Under the pieces are notes generated by a model. That model did not search any database. It was given only the letters and a program-made list of their open reading frames with translations, and had not been told where the DNA came from. From contig JAHBZN010000001.1 of the NCBI GenBank assembly GCA_019635415.1, positions 1,054,001 to 1,118,000 on the forward strand: a DNA stretch of 64,000 bases, written 5' to 3'. Below are positions 17,163 to 25,775 of this stretch, piece after piece. Position numbers and translations under genes: made by a program. The number at the start of each line of letters is the position of its first letter. Within the stretch, counting starts at the first letter, position 1. The DNA comes from Ramlibacter sp. GTDB taxonomy: Bacteria; Pseudomonadota; Gammaproteobacteria; Burkholderiales; Burkholderiaceae_C.

Positions 17163-20100
17163 TCATTCGTGGTGGCCCAGCGGCGCCGCAGGCAAGGGCC
17201 GCGCGGGGGCGCCGCCGCCCAGCACGGGCGAGGCGGCAAAACTGTCGGCCGGCGGGGCCTCTCCATGCTGCTTCAGCGCGCGGTTGCCCGCGAGGCGGCG
17301 CAGCACCACGTAGAACACGGGAGTGAGGAACAGGCCGAACGCGGTCACGCCGATCATTCCGGCGAACACCGCCACACCCATGGCCTGGCGCATCTCAGCC
17401 CCGGCGCCGGTGCTCACTACCAGCGGCAGCACACCCATCACAAAAGCCAGCGAGGTCATGAGAATCGGGCGCAACCGCAGGCGGCTTGCTTCCAGCGCGG
17501 CCTGCACGGGAGTGCGTCCGGCGAACTCGAGCTCGCGCGCGAACTCCACGATCAGGATGGCGTTCTTGGCCGATAACCCGACCAGCACCATGAGCCCGAT
17601 CTGGGTGAACACATTGTTGTCGCCGTGGCTGAGCCAGACACCGGCCATGGCCGCGAGCAGGCCCATGGGCACGATCAGGATGATGGCAATGGGCAGCGTG
17701 AGGCTTTCATACTGCGCGGCCAGCACCAGGAACACCAGCAGGATGGCCAGCGGGAACACCCACACGGCCGAATTGCCTGCCAGGATTTCCTGATAGGTCA
17801 GCTCGGTCCACTCGTAGCTGATGCCCACAGGCAGCGTCTCGGCAGCAATCCGGGCCACGGCCGCCTGGGCCTGACCGGACGAATAGCCCGGTGCAGGCCC
17901 TCCGTTGATGTCGGCCGACAGGTAGCCGTTGTAGCGCATGGCGCGTTCCGGTCCGAAGCTGGGCTTGATGTTCATCAGCGCCGACAGCGGCACCATCTCG
18001 CCGGTGGCCGAGCGCACCTTGAGCAGGCCCACGTCCTCGGCGCGGGCGCGGTAGGGGGCGTCCGCTTGCACGCGGACCGAATAGGTGCGGCCGAACCGGT
18101 TGAAGTCGTTCGCGTACAGGCTACCCAGGTAGATCTGCATGGTGTCGAACACCTCCGTCACCGACACGCCGAGCTGGCGCGCCTTGGTGCGGTCGATGTC
18201 GGCATAGAGCTGCGGCACGTTGACCTGGTAGCTGGAGAACAGGCCGGCCAGCTCGGGGGTCTGGTAGGCCTTGGCCATGAAGGCCTTCAGTGCACCGTCC
18301 AGCGCCTCATAGCCCAGCGAGCCGCGGTCTTCCAGCTGCAGCTTGAAGCCGCCCGTGGTGCCCAGGCCCTGCACGGGCGGCGGCGGGAACATCATCACGA
18401 AGGCGTCCTGCAACTGCGCGAACTGGGCGTTGAGCTGGCCCGCGATGGCACCGGCGCTCTGGCTGGGGTCACGCCGCTGGTCAAACGGCTTGAGCGTGGC
18501 GAACACGATGCCGGCGTTGGAGCTGTTGGTGAAGCCGTTGATCGACAGGCCCGGGAAGGACACCGCGTGCTCCACGCCGGGCTGCTTGAGTGTGATCTCG
18601 CTCATGCGGCGGATCACGTCCTCGGTGCGGTCCAGCGTGGCGCCGTCGGGCAACTGGGCAAAGCCGATCAGGTACTGCTTGTCCTGCGCCGGCACGAAGC
18701 CGCCGGGCACCAGCTTGAACAGGCCCACCGTGGCGCCGGCCAGCACCAGGTACATGGCCAGCATCAGGGTCTTGCGTGAGATCGCCCCCCTGACCCCGTT
18801 GCTGTAGGCGGCCGCGCCGCGGCCGAACAGCCGGTTGAAGCCGCTGAAGAAGCGGCCCAGCACCCGGTCCATGCCGCGCGTGAGCGCATCGCGCGGTGCG
18901 TCATGGCTCTTGAGCAGCAAGGCCGCGAGGGCCGGCGACAGCGTCAGCGAATTGATGGCCGAGATCACCGTGGAAATGGCGATGGTCAGCGCGAACTGCC
19001 GGTAGAACTGGCCCGTGAGCCCGCTGATGAAGGCCAGTGGCACGAACACCGCAATCAGCACCAGCGCGATGGCGATGATGGGCCCCGACACCTCGCGCAT
19101 GGCGCGGTAGGTCGCCTCGCGTGGCGACAGGCCGGCTTCGATGTTGCGCTCCACGTTCTCCACCACCACGATGGCGTCGTCCACCACGATGCCGATGGCC
19201 AGCACCAGACCGAACAGGCTTAAGGCATTGATCGAGAAGCCGAACAGGTGCATCACCGCGAAGGTGCCGACCACCGAGATCGGGACCGCCAGCAGCGGGA
19301 TGACCGAGGCGCGCCAGGTCTGCAGGAACAGGATCACCACCAGCACCACCAGCGCAATCGCCTCGAGCAGCGTGTGGATCACCGACTCGATGGAGGCGCG
19401 CACGAACTGCGTCGGGTCGTAGACGATTTCATAGTCCACGTCCTGCGGCATGGTCTTCTTGAGCTCGGCCATGGCGGCACGCACGTTGTCGGAAATCTGG
19501 ATCGCGTTGGAGCCCGGCGCCGCGAACACCGGCACCGCCACCGCGTCCTTGTTGTCCAGCAGCGAGCGCAGCGAGTAACCGGACGCGCCCAGCTCCAGCC
19601 GGGCCACGTCGCGCAGGCGGGTCACGGCGCCGTCGGCACCGGCCTTGACGATGATGTCGCCAAACTCCTCCTCGTTGCGCAGCCGGCCCTGGGCATTGAT
19701 GGACAGTTGCAGGTCCACGCCCTTGAGTCCGGGGGAAGCGCCCACCACGCCGGCGGCCGCCTGCACGTTCTGCTCGCGGATGGCGCGCACCACGTCGCTG
19801 GCGGACAGGCCGCGCTGGGCCACCTTCTGCGGGTCGAGCCAGACGCGCATCGAGTAGTCGCCCGAACCGAACAGCTGCACATCACCCACGCCGGGGACTC
19901 GGGCCAGCCGGTCCTTGACGTTGAGCAACGCGTAGTTGCGCAGGTAGGTCATGTCGTAGCGGTGGTTGGGCGACAGCAGGTGCACCACCATCGTGAGATC
20001 GGGTGAACTCTTGATGGTGCTCACGCCCAGGCGCCGGACTTCCTCCGGCAGACGCGCCTCGGCCTGGGCCACGCGGTTCTGCACCAGTTGCTGGGCCTTG

Positions 20101-20408
20101 TCGGGGTCGGTGCCCAGCTTGAAGGTGACGTTGAGCGTCATCAGGCCATCGGTGGTGGCCTGGCTGCCCATGTAGAGCATGCCCTCGACCCCGTTGATGG
20201 CTTCTTCCAGCGGCATGGCCACGGTTTCGGCGATCACCTTGGGGTTGGCGCCCGGGTAGTTGGCGCGCACCACGATCGAGGGGGGGACCACCTCCGGGTA
20301 CTCCGACACCGGCAGTCCGCGCAGGGCGATCAGTCCGGCGATGAAGATCAGGAACGACAGCACTCCGGCAAAGATCGGCCGGTCGATGAAAAATTTCGAC
20401 AGATTCAT
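17163..20408 (-). CDS. RND efflux pump inner-membrane transporter (HAE1/AcrB-MexB type)
   Basis: Proton-driven multidrug exporter, 1081 residues (normal about 1040-1080). The proton-relay residues are present: the Asp pair of GIVVDDAIVVVENVER in TM4 and the Lys of GLSAKNAILIVEFARE in TM10. The N-terminus (MNLSKFFIDRPIFAGVLSFLI) and the porter segments are canonical. It sits between the adaptor and the outer-membrane lipoprotein in the usual order. The Pro/Ala-rich C-terminal tail of about 35 residues is longer than usual. Confidence 0.96.
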   Translation of the reverse strand: MNLSKFFIDRPIFAGVLSFLIFIAGLIALRGLPVSEYPEVVPPSIVVRANYPGANPKVIAETVAMPLEEAINGVEGMLYMGSQATTDGLMTLNVTFKLGTDPDKAQQLVQNRVAQAEARLPEEVRRLGVSTIKSSPDLTMVVHLLSPNHRYDMTYLRNYALLNVKDRLARVPGVGDVQLFGSGDYSMRVWLDPQKVAQRGLSASDVVRAIREQNVQAAAGVVGASPGLKGVDLQLSINAQGRLRNEEEFGDIIVKAGADGAVTRLRDVARLELGASGYSLRSLLDNKDAVAVPVFAAPGSNAIQISDNVRAAMAELKKTMPQDVDYEIVYDPTQFVRASIESVIHTLLEAIALVVLVVILFLQTWRASVIPLLAVPISVVGTFAVMHLFGFSINALSLFGLVLAIGIVVDDAIVVVENVERNIEAGLSPREATYRAMREVSGPIIAIALVLIAVFVPLAFISGLTGQFYRQFALTIAISTVISAINSLTLSPALAALLLKSHDAPRDALTRGMDRVLGRFFSGFNRLFGRGAAAYSNGVRGAISRKTLMLAMYLVLAGATVGLFKLVPGGFVPAQDKQYLIGFAQLPDGATLDRTEDVIRRMSEITLKQPGVEHAVSFPGLSINGFTNSSNAGIVFATLKPFDQRRDPSQSAGAIAGQLNAQFAQLQDAFVMMFPPPPVQGLGTTGGFKLQLEDRGSLGYEALDGALKAFMAKAYQTPELAGLFSSYQVNVPQLYADIDRTKARQLGVSVTEVFDTMQIYLGSLYANDFNRFGRTYSVRVQADAPYRARAEDVGLLKVRSATGEMVPLSALMNIKPSFGPERAMRYNGYLSADINGGPAPGYSSGQAQAAVARIAAETLPVGISYEWTELTYQEILAGNSAVWVFPLAILLVFLVLAAQYESLTLPIAIILIVPMGLLAAMAGVWLSHGDNNVFTQIGLMVLVGLSAKNAILIVEFARELEFAGRTPVQAALEASRLRLRPILMTSLAFVMGVLPLVVSTGAGAEMRQAMGVAVFAGMIGVTAFGLFLTPVFYVVLRRLAGNRALKQHGEAPPADSFAASPVLGGGAPARPLPAAPLGHHE

Positions 20409-20436
20409 GGGTATTCCTCCTCATGCCCCGCGGGGC

Positions 20437-21672
20437 TCAGGACTTGGCCGCCTCCGCGGCGCTGGCCTGCATTTCAGGCTTGCTTTCCATGCTCACCGGC
20501 TGCGGCTGCACCAGCGCGCCGGGCCGGATGTGCTGAAGGCCGTTGACCACGATGCGCTCGCCGGCCTTCAGGCCGCTGGTGACCACGCGCAGGCCGCCCG
20601 AGGGAGCGCCCAGCGTGACCTCGCGGTACTCGGCCTTGTTGTCGGCCCCCACCACCAGCACGAACTTCTTGCTCTGGTCGGTGCCCACGGCACGCTCATT
20701 GATCAGCAGGGCCTGCGCCGTCTGGGCCTGGCCCATGCGGATGCGCGCAAACTGGCCGGGCATCAGCGCGCCGTCCTTGTTGTCAAAGGCCGCCCTTACC
20801 CGGATGGTGCCGCTCTTGGCGTCCACCTGGTTGTCGATCAACTGCAACTTGCCGTGGTAGGGCGTGCCGGTCATGGCCGCCGTGCCGATCTGCACCGGGA
20901 TGCGCTCGAGCAGCGCGCGAGCGCTCGCACCGCTGCCCTGCAGGCCCTTGAGCGCGCGGGCCACCACCTGCTCGTCGGCGTCAAAGCTCGCGTAGATCGG
21001 GCTCACCGACACCAGCGTGGTCAGCACCGGCGCCCCGGGGCCGGCGGCCACCAGATTACCCACGGTGATCTCAAGCCGCCCGACCCGGCCCGCGACCGGT
21101 GCGCGCACCTGGGTGTAGCCCAGGTTCAGGCGGGTGGACTGCAGGGCTGCCTGGGCGGCGCGCAGGTTGGCGTCGGCCTCGCGCTGGGCATTGAGCCGCT
21201 CGTCGTACTCGCGCTGGGCGATGGCGTGCTCCGTCAGCAGCCGCTGGGCGCGTTCCTGCTCGCTGTGGGTGTGCGTCACCCGGGCCTGCGCGGCGGCGAC
21301 CTGGGCTTCGGCACGCTCCACTTCGGCCGCGTAGGGGGCCGGGTCGATGGTAATCAGCAGATCACCCTGGCGCACCAGCGCGCCTTCGCGGAAATGCACG
21401 GCCTGCACCGCACCGGCCACGCGGGAGCGCACGTCCACCCGTTCGACGGCCTCCAGCCGGCCCGAGAACTCGTCCCAGGCCGAGACTTCGCGCTCGGTCA
21501 CGATGGCCACAGACACCGGGGTGGCCTGTGGCTCGGCGGGGCCGGCGCTGGCCTGCGCGCTCTCGCCGTGCAGGGTGATGACGCCGGCGGCCAGGCTGCT
21601 CAGGGTTGCCACGGCGGCGGCCACCGCCCAGAGCTTGCGGCGAGGGGTGAGGGAAGTGTTTTGCGGGTTCAT
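20437..21672 (-). CDS. RND efflux periplasmic adaptor (AcrA/MexA family)
   Basis: Membrane fusion protein, 411 residues. The start at 21672 gives a signal-anchor (RRKLWAVAAAVATLSSLAAGVITL). Family blocks: SGRLEAVERVDVRSRVAGAVQAVHFREGALVRQGDLL (barrel-sandwich half), a long helical hairpin with LLTEHAIAQREYDERLNA, LGYTQVRAPVAGRVGR, and a beta-barrel segment. First pump gene, 87 nt below the esterase-like gene, and probably under the divergent LysR regulator. Confidence 0.94.
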   Translation of the reverse strand: MNPQNTSLTPRRKLWAVAAAVATLSSLAAGVITLHGESAQASAGPAEPQATPVSVAIVTEREVSAWDEFSGRLEAVERVDVRSRVAGAVQAVHFREGALVRQGDLLITIDPAPYAAEVERAEAQVAAAQARVTHTHSEQERAQRLLTEHAIAQREYDERLNAQREADANLRAAQAALQSTRLNLGYTQVRAPVAGRVGRLEITVGNLVAAGPGAPVLTTLVSVSPIYASFDADEQVVARALKGLQGSGASARALLERIPVQIGTAAMTGTPYHGKLQLIDNQVDAKSGTIRVRAAFDNKDGALMPGQFARIRMGQAQTAQALLINERAVGTDQSKKFVLVVGADNKAEYREVTLGAPSGGLRVVTSGLKAGERIVVNGLQHIRPGALVQPQPVSMESKPEMQASAAEAAKS

Positions 21673-21758
21673 GATGTTTCCTTTGTGAGGGATGAGCAGG
21701 GCCGCCCCGGCGTGTTGCGCCGGGTGGCGGGAATGAAACGGGGAAAGGCGCGGGGGTC

Positions 21759-22598
21759 TTACGAAGGCGGTGGCAGGGGCCGGGCCTTGCTGAAGAACGC
21801 GCGCAGGTGCTGCTGTACCGCCGCACCGCATGGGCATTCGTCGTCAGGTGGAGCCCCCAGCGCATCGGGCCAGCCAGTGCTGTCGCCCAGCACGTCGCTG
21901 GTCACCGGGATGCCCGCCTTGCGCAGCCGTGCGGCGTAGGCCAGGGCTTCGTCGCGCATGGCGTCGTCGGCGCCGGTCAGGATCAGCGCGGGGGGCAGGT
22001 CTGCCAGCCGCTGCGCGTGCGCCGGCACGGCGTAGGGGTGCTCGGCGTCCATCGGACTGCGCAGGTACTGGTGCCAGCCGTCGGCCCATTTGCAGCCGGT
22101 GGCGTCGCCCACGGCCTCGCGTTGCGAGGGCATGGCGGTACAGGGGTCCAGCATCGGAGCCACCAGGATCTGCCCGGCCAGCGGCGGGTGGGCGCGGTCG
22201 CGCGCCACCATGGCCACGGCCGCCGCCAGGTTGCCGCCGGCTTCCTCGCCGGCCACATACACGGGGGCGTCCTTGCCCGCGAGCCGGGCACGGTGCTTGT
22301 AGACCCATTCGAGGCCTGCATAGCCCGCCTCGACCGCCTGGGGAAACGGGTGAGCCGGTGCCAGTGGATAGGCCAGCGATACCACGACGGCGCCTGCGCC
22401 CGTGACCAGCTGCGCCAGGCAGGCGCCGCAGTCCAGGCTGCCGGCCGTGAACGCGCCACCATGTAGGTGCAGCACCAGGGGCATCACCGCACCAGTGGTC
22501 TTCTTGCCATAGATCCGCACGGCCAGCGGCTCGCAGCCCGGCAGCACGATGGTACTGTCGGTCACGCGCGGGGCAGGCAGGGACGGCTTGCGAGTCAT
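21759..22598 (-). CDS. Alpha/beta-hydrolase (HSL-like) lacking the nucleophile serine
   Basis: 279 residues of the hormone-sensitive-lipase-like fold. The oxyanion-hole motif HLHGGAF (about residue 46), AYPLAPAHPFPQAVEA and the Asp-bearing LTGADDAMRDEAL are present. The nucleophile elbow, normally GDSAGGN, reads GEEAGGN (about residue 117), so the Ser is Glu. The expected C-terminal His is not evident. It is probably a non-hydrolytic relative that binds a ligand or partner. It is the first gene transcribed toward the efflux pump and divergent from lysR, so it is likely co-regulated. Confidence 0.72.
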   Translation of the reverse strand: MTRKPSLPAPRVTDSTIVLPGCEPLAVRIYGKKTTGAVMPLVLHLHGGAFTAGSLDCGACLAQLVTGAGAVVVSLAYPLAPAHPFPQAVEAGYAGLEWVYKHRARLAGKDAPVYVAGEEAGGNLAAAVAMVARDRAHPPLAGQILVAPMLDPCTAMPSQREAVGDATGCKWADGWHQYLRSPMDAEHPYAVPAHAQRLADLPPALILTGADDAMRDEALAYAARLRKAGIPVTSDVLGDSTGWPDALGAPPDDECPCGAAVQQHLRAFFSKARPLPPPS

Positions 22599-22682
22599 GG
22601 CGTGAACTATAGGCACACCTGCCGTGCGGATAAACAGCCCTCCTGCCAGTTCTCTGTTTCTTCTGCGGGAACAATCCGCCAC

Positions 22683-22696
22683 TTGAAAGTCTTCAA
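22683..22696. promoter_or_regulatory. Candidate LysR-type operator in the efflux/lysR divergent region
   Basis: TTGAA-AGTC-TTCAA is a perfect 5-4-5 palindrome 16 nt upstream of the lysR start and facing the efflux operon. It has the T-N11-A spacing of LysR recognition sites. Confidence 0.5.
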
Positions 22697-22711
22697 ACAA
22701 GGACAGAGGGA

Positions 22712-23629
22712 ATGGACCAGCTCCAATCAATGAGGGTATTTGTCCGGGTGGTGGAAGCCGGCACGTTCACGCGCGCGGCGGAGTCGCTGGACCTGCCCAA
22801 GGGCACGGTCACCAAGCTGGTGCAGCACCTGGAGGCCCGGCTCAAGGTGCGCCTGCTCAACCGCACCACCCGCCGCGTCACCGTCACGCCCGACGGTGCC
22901 GCGTACTACGAGCGCACCCTGCGCGTGCTGAACGACCTGGACGACATCGAGGCCAGCATGAGCAACGCCCAGGCTAACCCCAGCGGGCGGCTGCGCGTGG
23001 ACGTCGGCACCTCGGTGGCGCGGCTGGTCATCATTCCGGCGTTGCCGGGCTTTTACGAGCGCTACCCCGACATCCAGCTCGACCTCGGGGCCAGCGACCG
23101 CCCGGTGGACCTGATCAGCGACAACGTGGACTGCGTGATCCGCGGCGGCGATCTCGTGGAACAGTCCCTGGTGGCCAGGCGCATCGGCAACATGGGGCTG
23201 GTGACCGTGGCCGCGCCGTCCTATGTGGAGCGCCACGGCATGCCGCGCCACCCCCATGACCTGACGCAGGGCCCGCACGCGACCATCAACTTCTTCTCGG
23301 CGCGCACCGGCCGCATGTACCCGCAGGAGTTTGACAAGGACGGCGAACACATCGAGATCACCGGGCGCCACCGGCTGGCCCTCAATGACAGCAACGCCCA
23401 CCTCGCGGCCGTGCTGGCTGGCCTGGGCATCACCCAGACGGTCCGCTTTGCCGCCGCGCCGCACATTGCCCGCGGCGAGCTGGTGGAGCTGCTCACCGAC
23501 TGGTCCCGTGAACCGATCCCGATTCACGTGGTGTATCCGCCCAACCGCCATTTGAGTGCCAAGGTACGGGCCTTTGTGGATTGGGCGGCCGACCTGTTTG
23601 CCAAACACCCGCATTTGCAGCGCGGTTGA
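22712..23629 (+). CDS. LysR-family transcriptional regulator, divergent from the efflux operon
   Basis: 305 residues: N-terminal winged HTH (MRVFVRVVEAGTFTRAAESLDLPKGTVTKLVQHLEARLKVRLLNRTTRRVTVT) and a LysR substrate-binding domain (GRLRVDVGTSVARLVIIPALPGFYERYPDIQLDLGASDR). Of the CrgA-like subgroup. It shares a 113-bp divergent promoter region with the esterase-RND operon and is the likely regulator. The second LysR gene at 23966-24892 is a clear paralogue (DVP/VGTSVAR, PALP-x-F, RRVDLI, YPPNR shared). Confidence 0.92.
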   Translation: MDQLQSMRVFVRVVEAGTFTRAAESLDLPKGTVTKLVQHLEARLKVRLLNRTTRRVTVTPDGAAYYERTLRVLNDLDDIEASMSNAQANPSGRLRVDVGTSVARLVIIPALPGFYERYPDIQLDLGASDRPVDLISDNVDCVIRGGDLVEQSLVARRIGNMGLVTVAAPSYVERHGMPRHPHDLTQGPHATINFFSARTGRMYPQEFDKDGEHIEITGRHRLALNDSNAHLAAVLAGLGITQTVRFAAAPHIARGELVELLTDWSREPIPIHVVYPPNRHLSAKVRAFVDWAADLFAKHPHLQRG

Positions 23630-23639
23630 GGCATTTGAG

Positions 23640-23697
23640 GGTCAAAAAGGCCTGGAGTCCAGAGCTGGCGGGCACTGTGTGCTACTGAAAATGTAGC
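23640..23697 (-). repeat. Palindromic element copy R2, downstream of lysR
   Basis: 58-nt family member on the minus strand: hairpin GCTACATTTTCAGTAGC (23697-23681), spacer, core ending CTCCAGGC, tail CTTTTTGACC. Intergenic, starting 11 nt after the lysR stop. Read on the plus strand it also gives a hairpin near the end of the lysR message. Confidence 0.8.
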
Positions 23698-23757
23698 AAC
23701 CCAGGCATTCCAGCTGGGCCCCGGCCCGTCCAGTTCCCCCAGAAACCCACCGGCTGT

Positions 23758-23940
23758 CACCATCGCCGCCATGGACCGCCTGATCGTGCTGGACGCCGGG
23801 CGCATCGTGGAGGAAGGCGACCACCGCAGCCTGCTGGCCCAGGGCGGGCTGTATGCGCGGCTGTGGGCGCATCAGAGCGGTGGGTTTCTGGGGGAGACGG
23901 ATGAGGAAGACGCTGCACTTGAGTTGGAAGTGAGGGGGTA
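23758..23940 (+). pseudogene. Truncated 3' fragment of the ABC exporter gene
   Basis: Codons for the last 60 residues of the exporter at 25592-27457 ([22 protein letters not shown] to the terminal LELEVRG and its TAG) recur here in the opposite orientation, with no gene body or start upstream. It is part of the left arm of the 231-bp inverted repeat and is a non-functional duplicate. Confidence 0.9.
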
Positions 23941-23988
23941 GTCCCGCCTTCTCCGGTGCAATGGCTCACGCGGAATGCCGCGTCACCA
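23758..23988. repeat. Left arm of a perfect 231-bp inverted repeat
   Basis: Identical, base for base as far as I can read, to the reverse complement of 25545-25775. It contains the last 183 bp of the exporter gene, a 25-bp spacer and the last 23 bp of the LysR gene (including its stop). The arms enclose 1556 bp with lysR and a Rid-family gene. Confidence 0.92.
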
Positions 23989-24892
23989 CAGGTGCATGTT
24001 GCGCCATCAGCGCAGCCACCCAGTCGATGAACACGCGCAGCTTGGCGCTGACACGCCGGTTTGGCGGGTAAGCCACATAAAGCGGCATGGGGTCGCAATG
24101 CCAGTCTTCAAACAAGGACATCAGTTCACCACGGGCCAAGTACTCCTTGCACATGTACTCGGGCAACCACAGTATGCCCAGGCCCGCCAGCCCAGCCGCA
24201 AGGTAGGCATTGCCATCGTCCACAGCAAGCATGTAGCGGCCCCGTACCTCGATGCGCTCCTCACCGCGGTACATGACTTGGGGCGCGGTCTTGCCCCCGC
24301 GCGACCACAGGAAGCCCACGATGCGATGGTCCGCGTCGTGCAAGGCCTGCGGGTGCGACGGTGTTCCCGCGCGCGCCAGATAGCCCGGTGCAGCGCAGGC
24401 CCGAAGTTGCAGGTCGCCCACTTGGCGCGCCCTGAGGGACTGGCTGGCGACGTGGCCCCCACGCACGACGCAATCCACGCTCTCGTCAATCAGGTCCACC
24501 CTGCGGTCACTCACCCCCATGTCGATCTGAATGTCGGGGTAGCGCGTGTGGAATGACGGCAGCGCCGGAATCAGGATCATGCGGGCCAAGGGGCTGGGCA
24601 CATCCACGCGCAGCCGGCCACCAGGGACTGCGGTGGCGCTTGAAAGGCTGGTCTCGGCGTCGTCCATGTCGGCTAGCAGGCGCTGCACACGCTCGTAATA
24701 GGCCGCGCCATCGGCGGTGACGTTGACTTTGCGCGTGGTGCGGTTGAGCAGCTTGACGCGCAAGCGGGCCTCCAGTTGCTGCACCAATTGGGTCACGCTG
24801 GTCTTGCTCATGTGGAGCGTGTCGGCGGCCTTGGTGAAGCTGCCGGTCTCCACCACGCGGGCAAAGGCCTGCATGGCGTCAAAACGGTCCAT
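23966..24892 (-). CDS. LysR-family transcriptional regulator in the inverted-repeat cassette
   Basis: 308 residues, CrgA-like LysR: HTH MQAFARVVETGSFTKAADTLHMSKTSVTQLVQQLEARLRVKLLNRTTRKV, then a substrate-binding domain with GRLRVDVPSPLARMILIPALPSFHTRYPDIQIDMG. The last codons (TRHSA and stop) lie inside the inverted repeat and are present in both arms, so the gene would stay intact if the cassette flipped. It is divergent from the Rid-family gene, the likely target. Confidence 0.92.
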   Translation of the reverse strand: MDRFDAMQAFARVVETGSFTKAADTLHMSKTSVTQLVQQLEARLRVKLLNRTTRKVNVTADGAAYYERVQRLLADMDDAETSLSSATAVPGGRLRVDVPSPLARMILIPALPSFHTRYPDIQIDMGVSDRRVDLIDESVDCVVRGGHVASQSLRARQVGDLQLRACAAPGYLARAGTPSHPQALHDADHRIVGFLWSRGGKTAPQVMYRGEERIEVRGRYMLAVDDGNAYLAAGLAGLGILWLPEYMCKEYLARGELMSLFEDWHCDPMPLYVAYPPNRRVSAKLRVFIDWVAALMAQHAPVVTRHSA

Positions 24893-24915
24893 CTTTGCTC
24901 CAGGTGCTGGCTGAT

Positions 24916-24934
24916 TGTTTGGATTTTACAAACA
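24916..24934. promoter_or_regulatory. Candidate LysR operator between lysR and the Rid-family gene
   Basis: TGTTTG-GATTTTA-CAAACA, a perfect 6-7-6 inverted repeat 24 nt upstream of lysR, in the 141-bp divergent spacer. It fits LysR-type recognition and autoregulation. Confidence 0.5.
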
Positions 24935-25033
24935 GTGCTGCTCAACCTTGCCTGTTTATCCCGGCCACACACTTTTCTACAGTGCATTCAACGTCGGCAC
25001 ACCGTCGATAGCAAACACCTCAAGGAACCCTTC

Positions 25034-25432
25034 ATGAACTCACGCGATGTTGTTTTTCCCCCTGGGCGCCAAGCACTGTATGACAGGAACCGCTATTCCC
25101 CGGCCATCCGCTCCAACGGCCTTCTGTTTGTTTCGGGGCAAGTCGGCAGCCGTGAAGATGGCTCGCCCGAACCCGACCTGGCCGCGCAGGCGCGGCTTGC
25201 GTTCGACAACCTCAATGCCGTGCTGGCAGCGGCAGGCTGCACTTTTGACGATGTGATTGATGTCACCGTCTTCATCGTTGACCCTCAGGCCAACTTCGAC
25301 ACCATCTGGAATGTGATTCCAGCCTACTGGGGCGACGCGCCCCACCCCACTCTGACGGGCGTGGGCGTGACGTGGCTCTACGGCTTCCAGTTTGAAATCA
25401 AGGTGATTGCCAAGCTGCCAAAGGGGCAGTGA
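25034..25432 (+). CDS. Rid-family (YjgF/UK114) protein
   Basis: 132 residues, the normal Rid size. RidA proteins hydrolyse reactive enamine/imine intermediates from PLP enzymes. Family sequence: LYDRNRYSPAIRSNGLLFVSGQVGSREDG, AAQARLAFDNLNAVLAAAGCTFDDVIDVTVFIVD, and the C-terminal IAKLPKG. The arginine that defines archetypal RidA, just before the C-terminal VEVARLP block, is not seen here (the segment reads LYGFQFEIKVIAKLP). It therefore likely belongs to another Rid subgroup with a different reaction. Divergent from, and probably controlled by, the LysR gene. Confidence 0.85.
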   Translation: MNSRDVVFPPGRQALYDRNRYSPAIRSNGLLFVSGQVGSREDGSPEPDLAAQARLAFDNLNAVLAAAGCTFDDVIDVTVFIVDPQANFDTIWNVIPAYWGDAPHPTLTGVGVTWLYGFQFEIKVIAKLPKGQ

Positions 25433-25544
25433 CGCCGCTTCCAGGAGCCGATGGGGTTTGAAGCCCGGCAGGCCCATGGCGCCCATGCGCGGCATGGCCG
25501 GGCGCGAACCTCGCGCAGTTCGCCCCTCCATGCGCGAAAACGAT

Positions 25545-25775
25545 TGGTGACGCGGCATTCCGCGTGAGCCATTGCACCGGAGAAGGCGGGACTACCCCCT
25601 CACTTCCAACTCAAGTGCAGCGTCTTCCTCATCCGTCTCCCCCAGAAACCCACCGCTCTGATGCGCCCACAGCCGCGCATACAGCCCGCCCTGGGCCAGC
25701 AGGCTGCGGTGGTCGCCTTCCTCCACGATGCGCCCGGCGTCCAGCACGATCAGGCGGTCCATGGCGGCGATGGTG
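25545..25775. repeat. Right arm of the 231-bp inverted repeat
   Basis: Reverse complement of 23758-23988. Bases 25592-25775 are the 3' end of the intact exporter gene. The 47 bp to the left hold the duplicated LysR 3' tail and spacer. The 112 bp between the Rid gene and this arm show no recognisable gene. Confidence 0.92.

Noticed and set aside
23966..23988. LysR tail inside the inverted repeat as a sign of a broken lysR gene
   Set aside because: The frame runs through the arm to a normal stop and the protein has the usual length, so the gene is intact.
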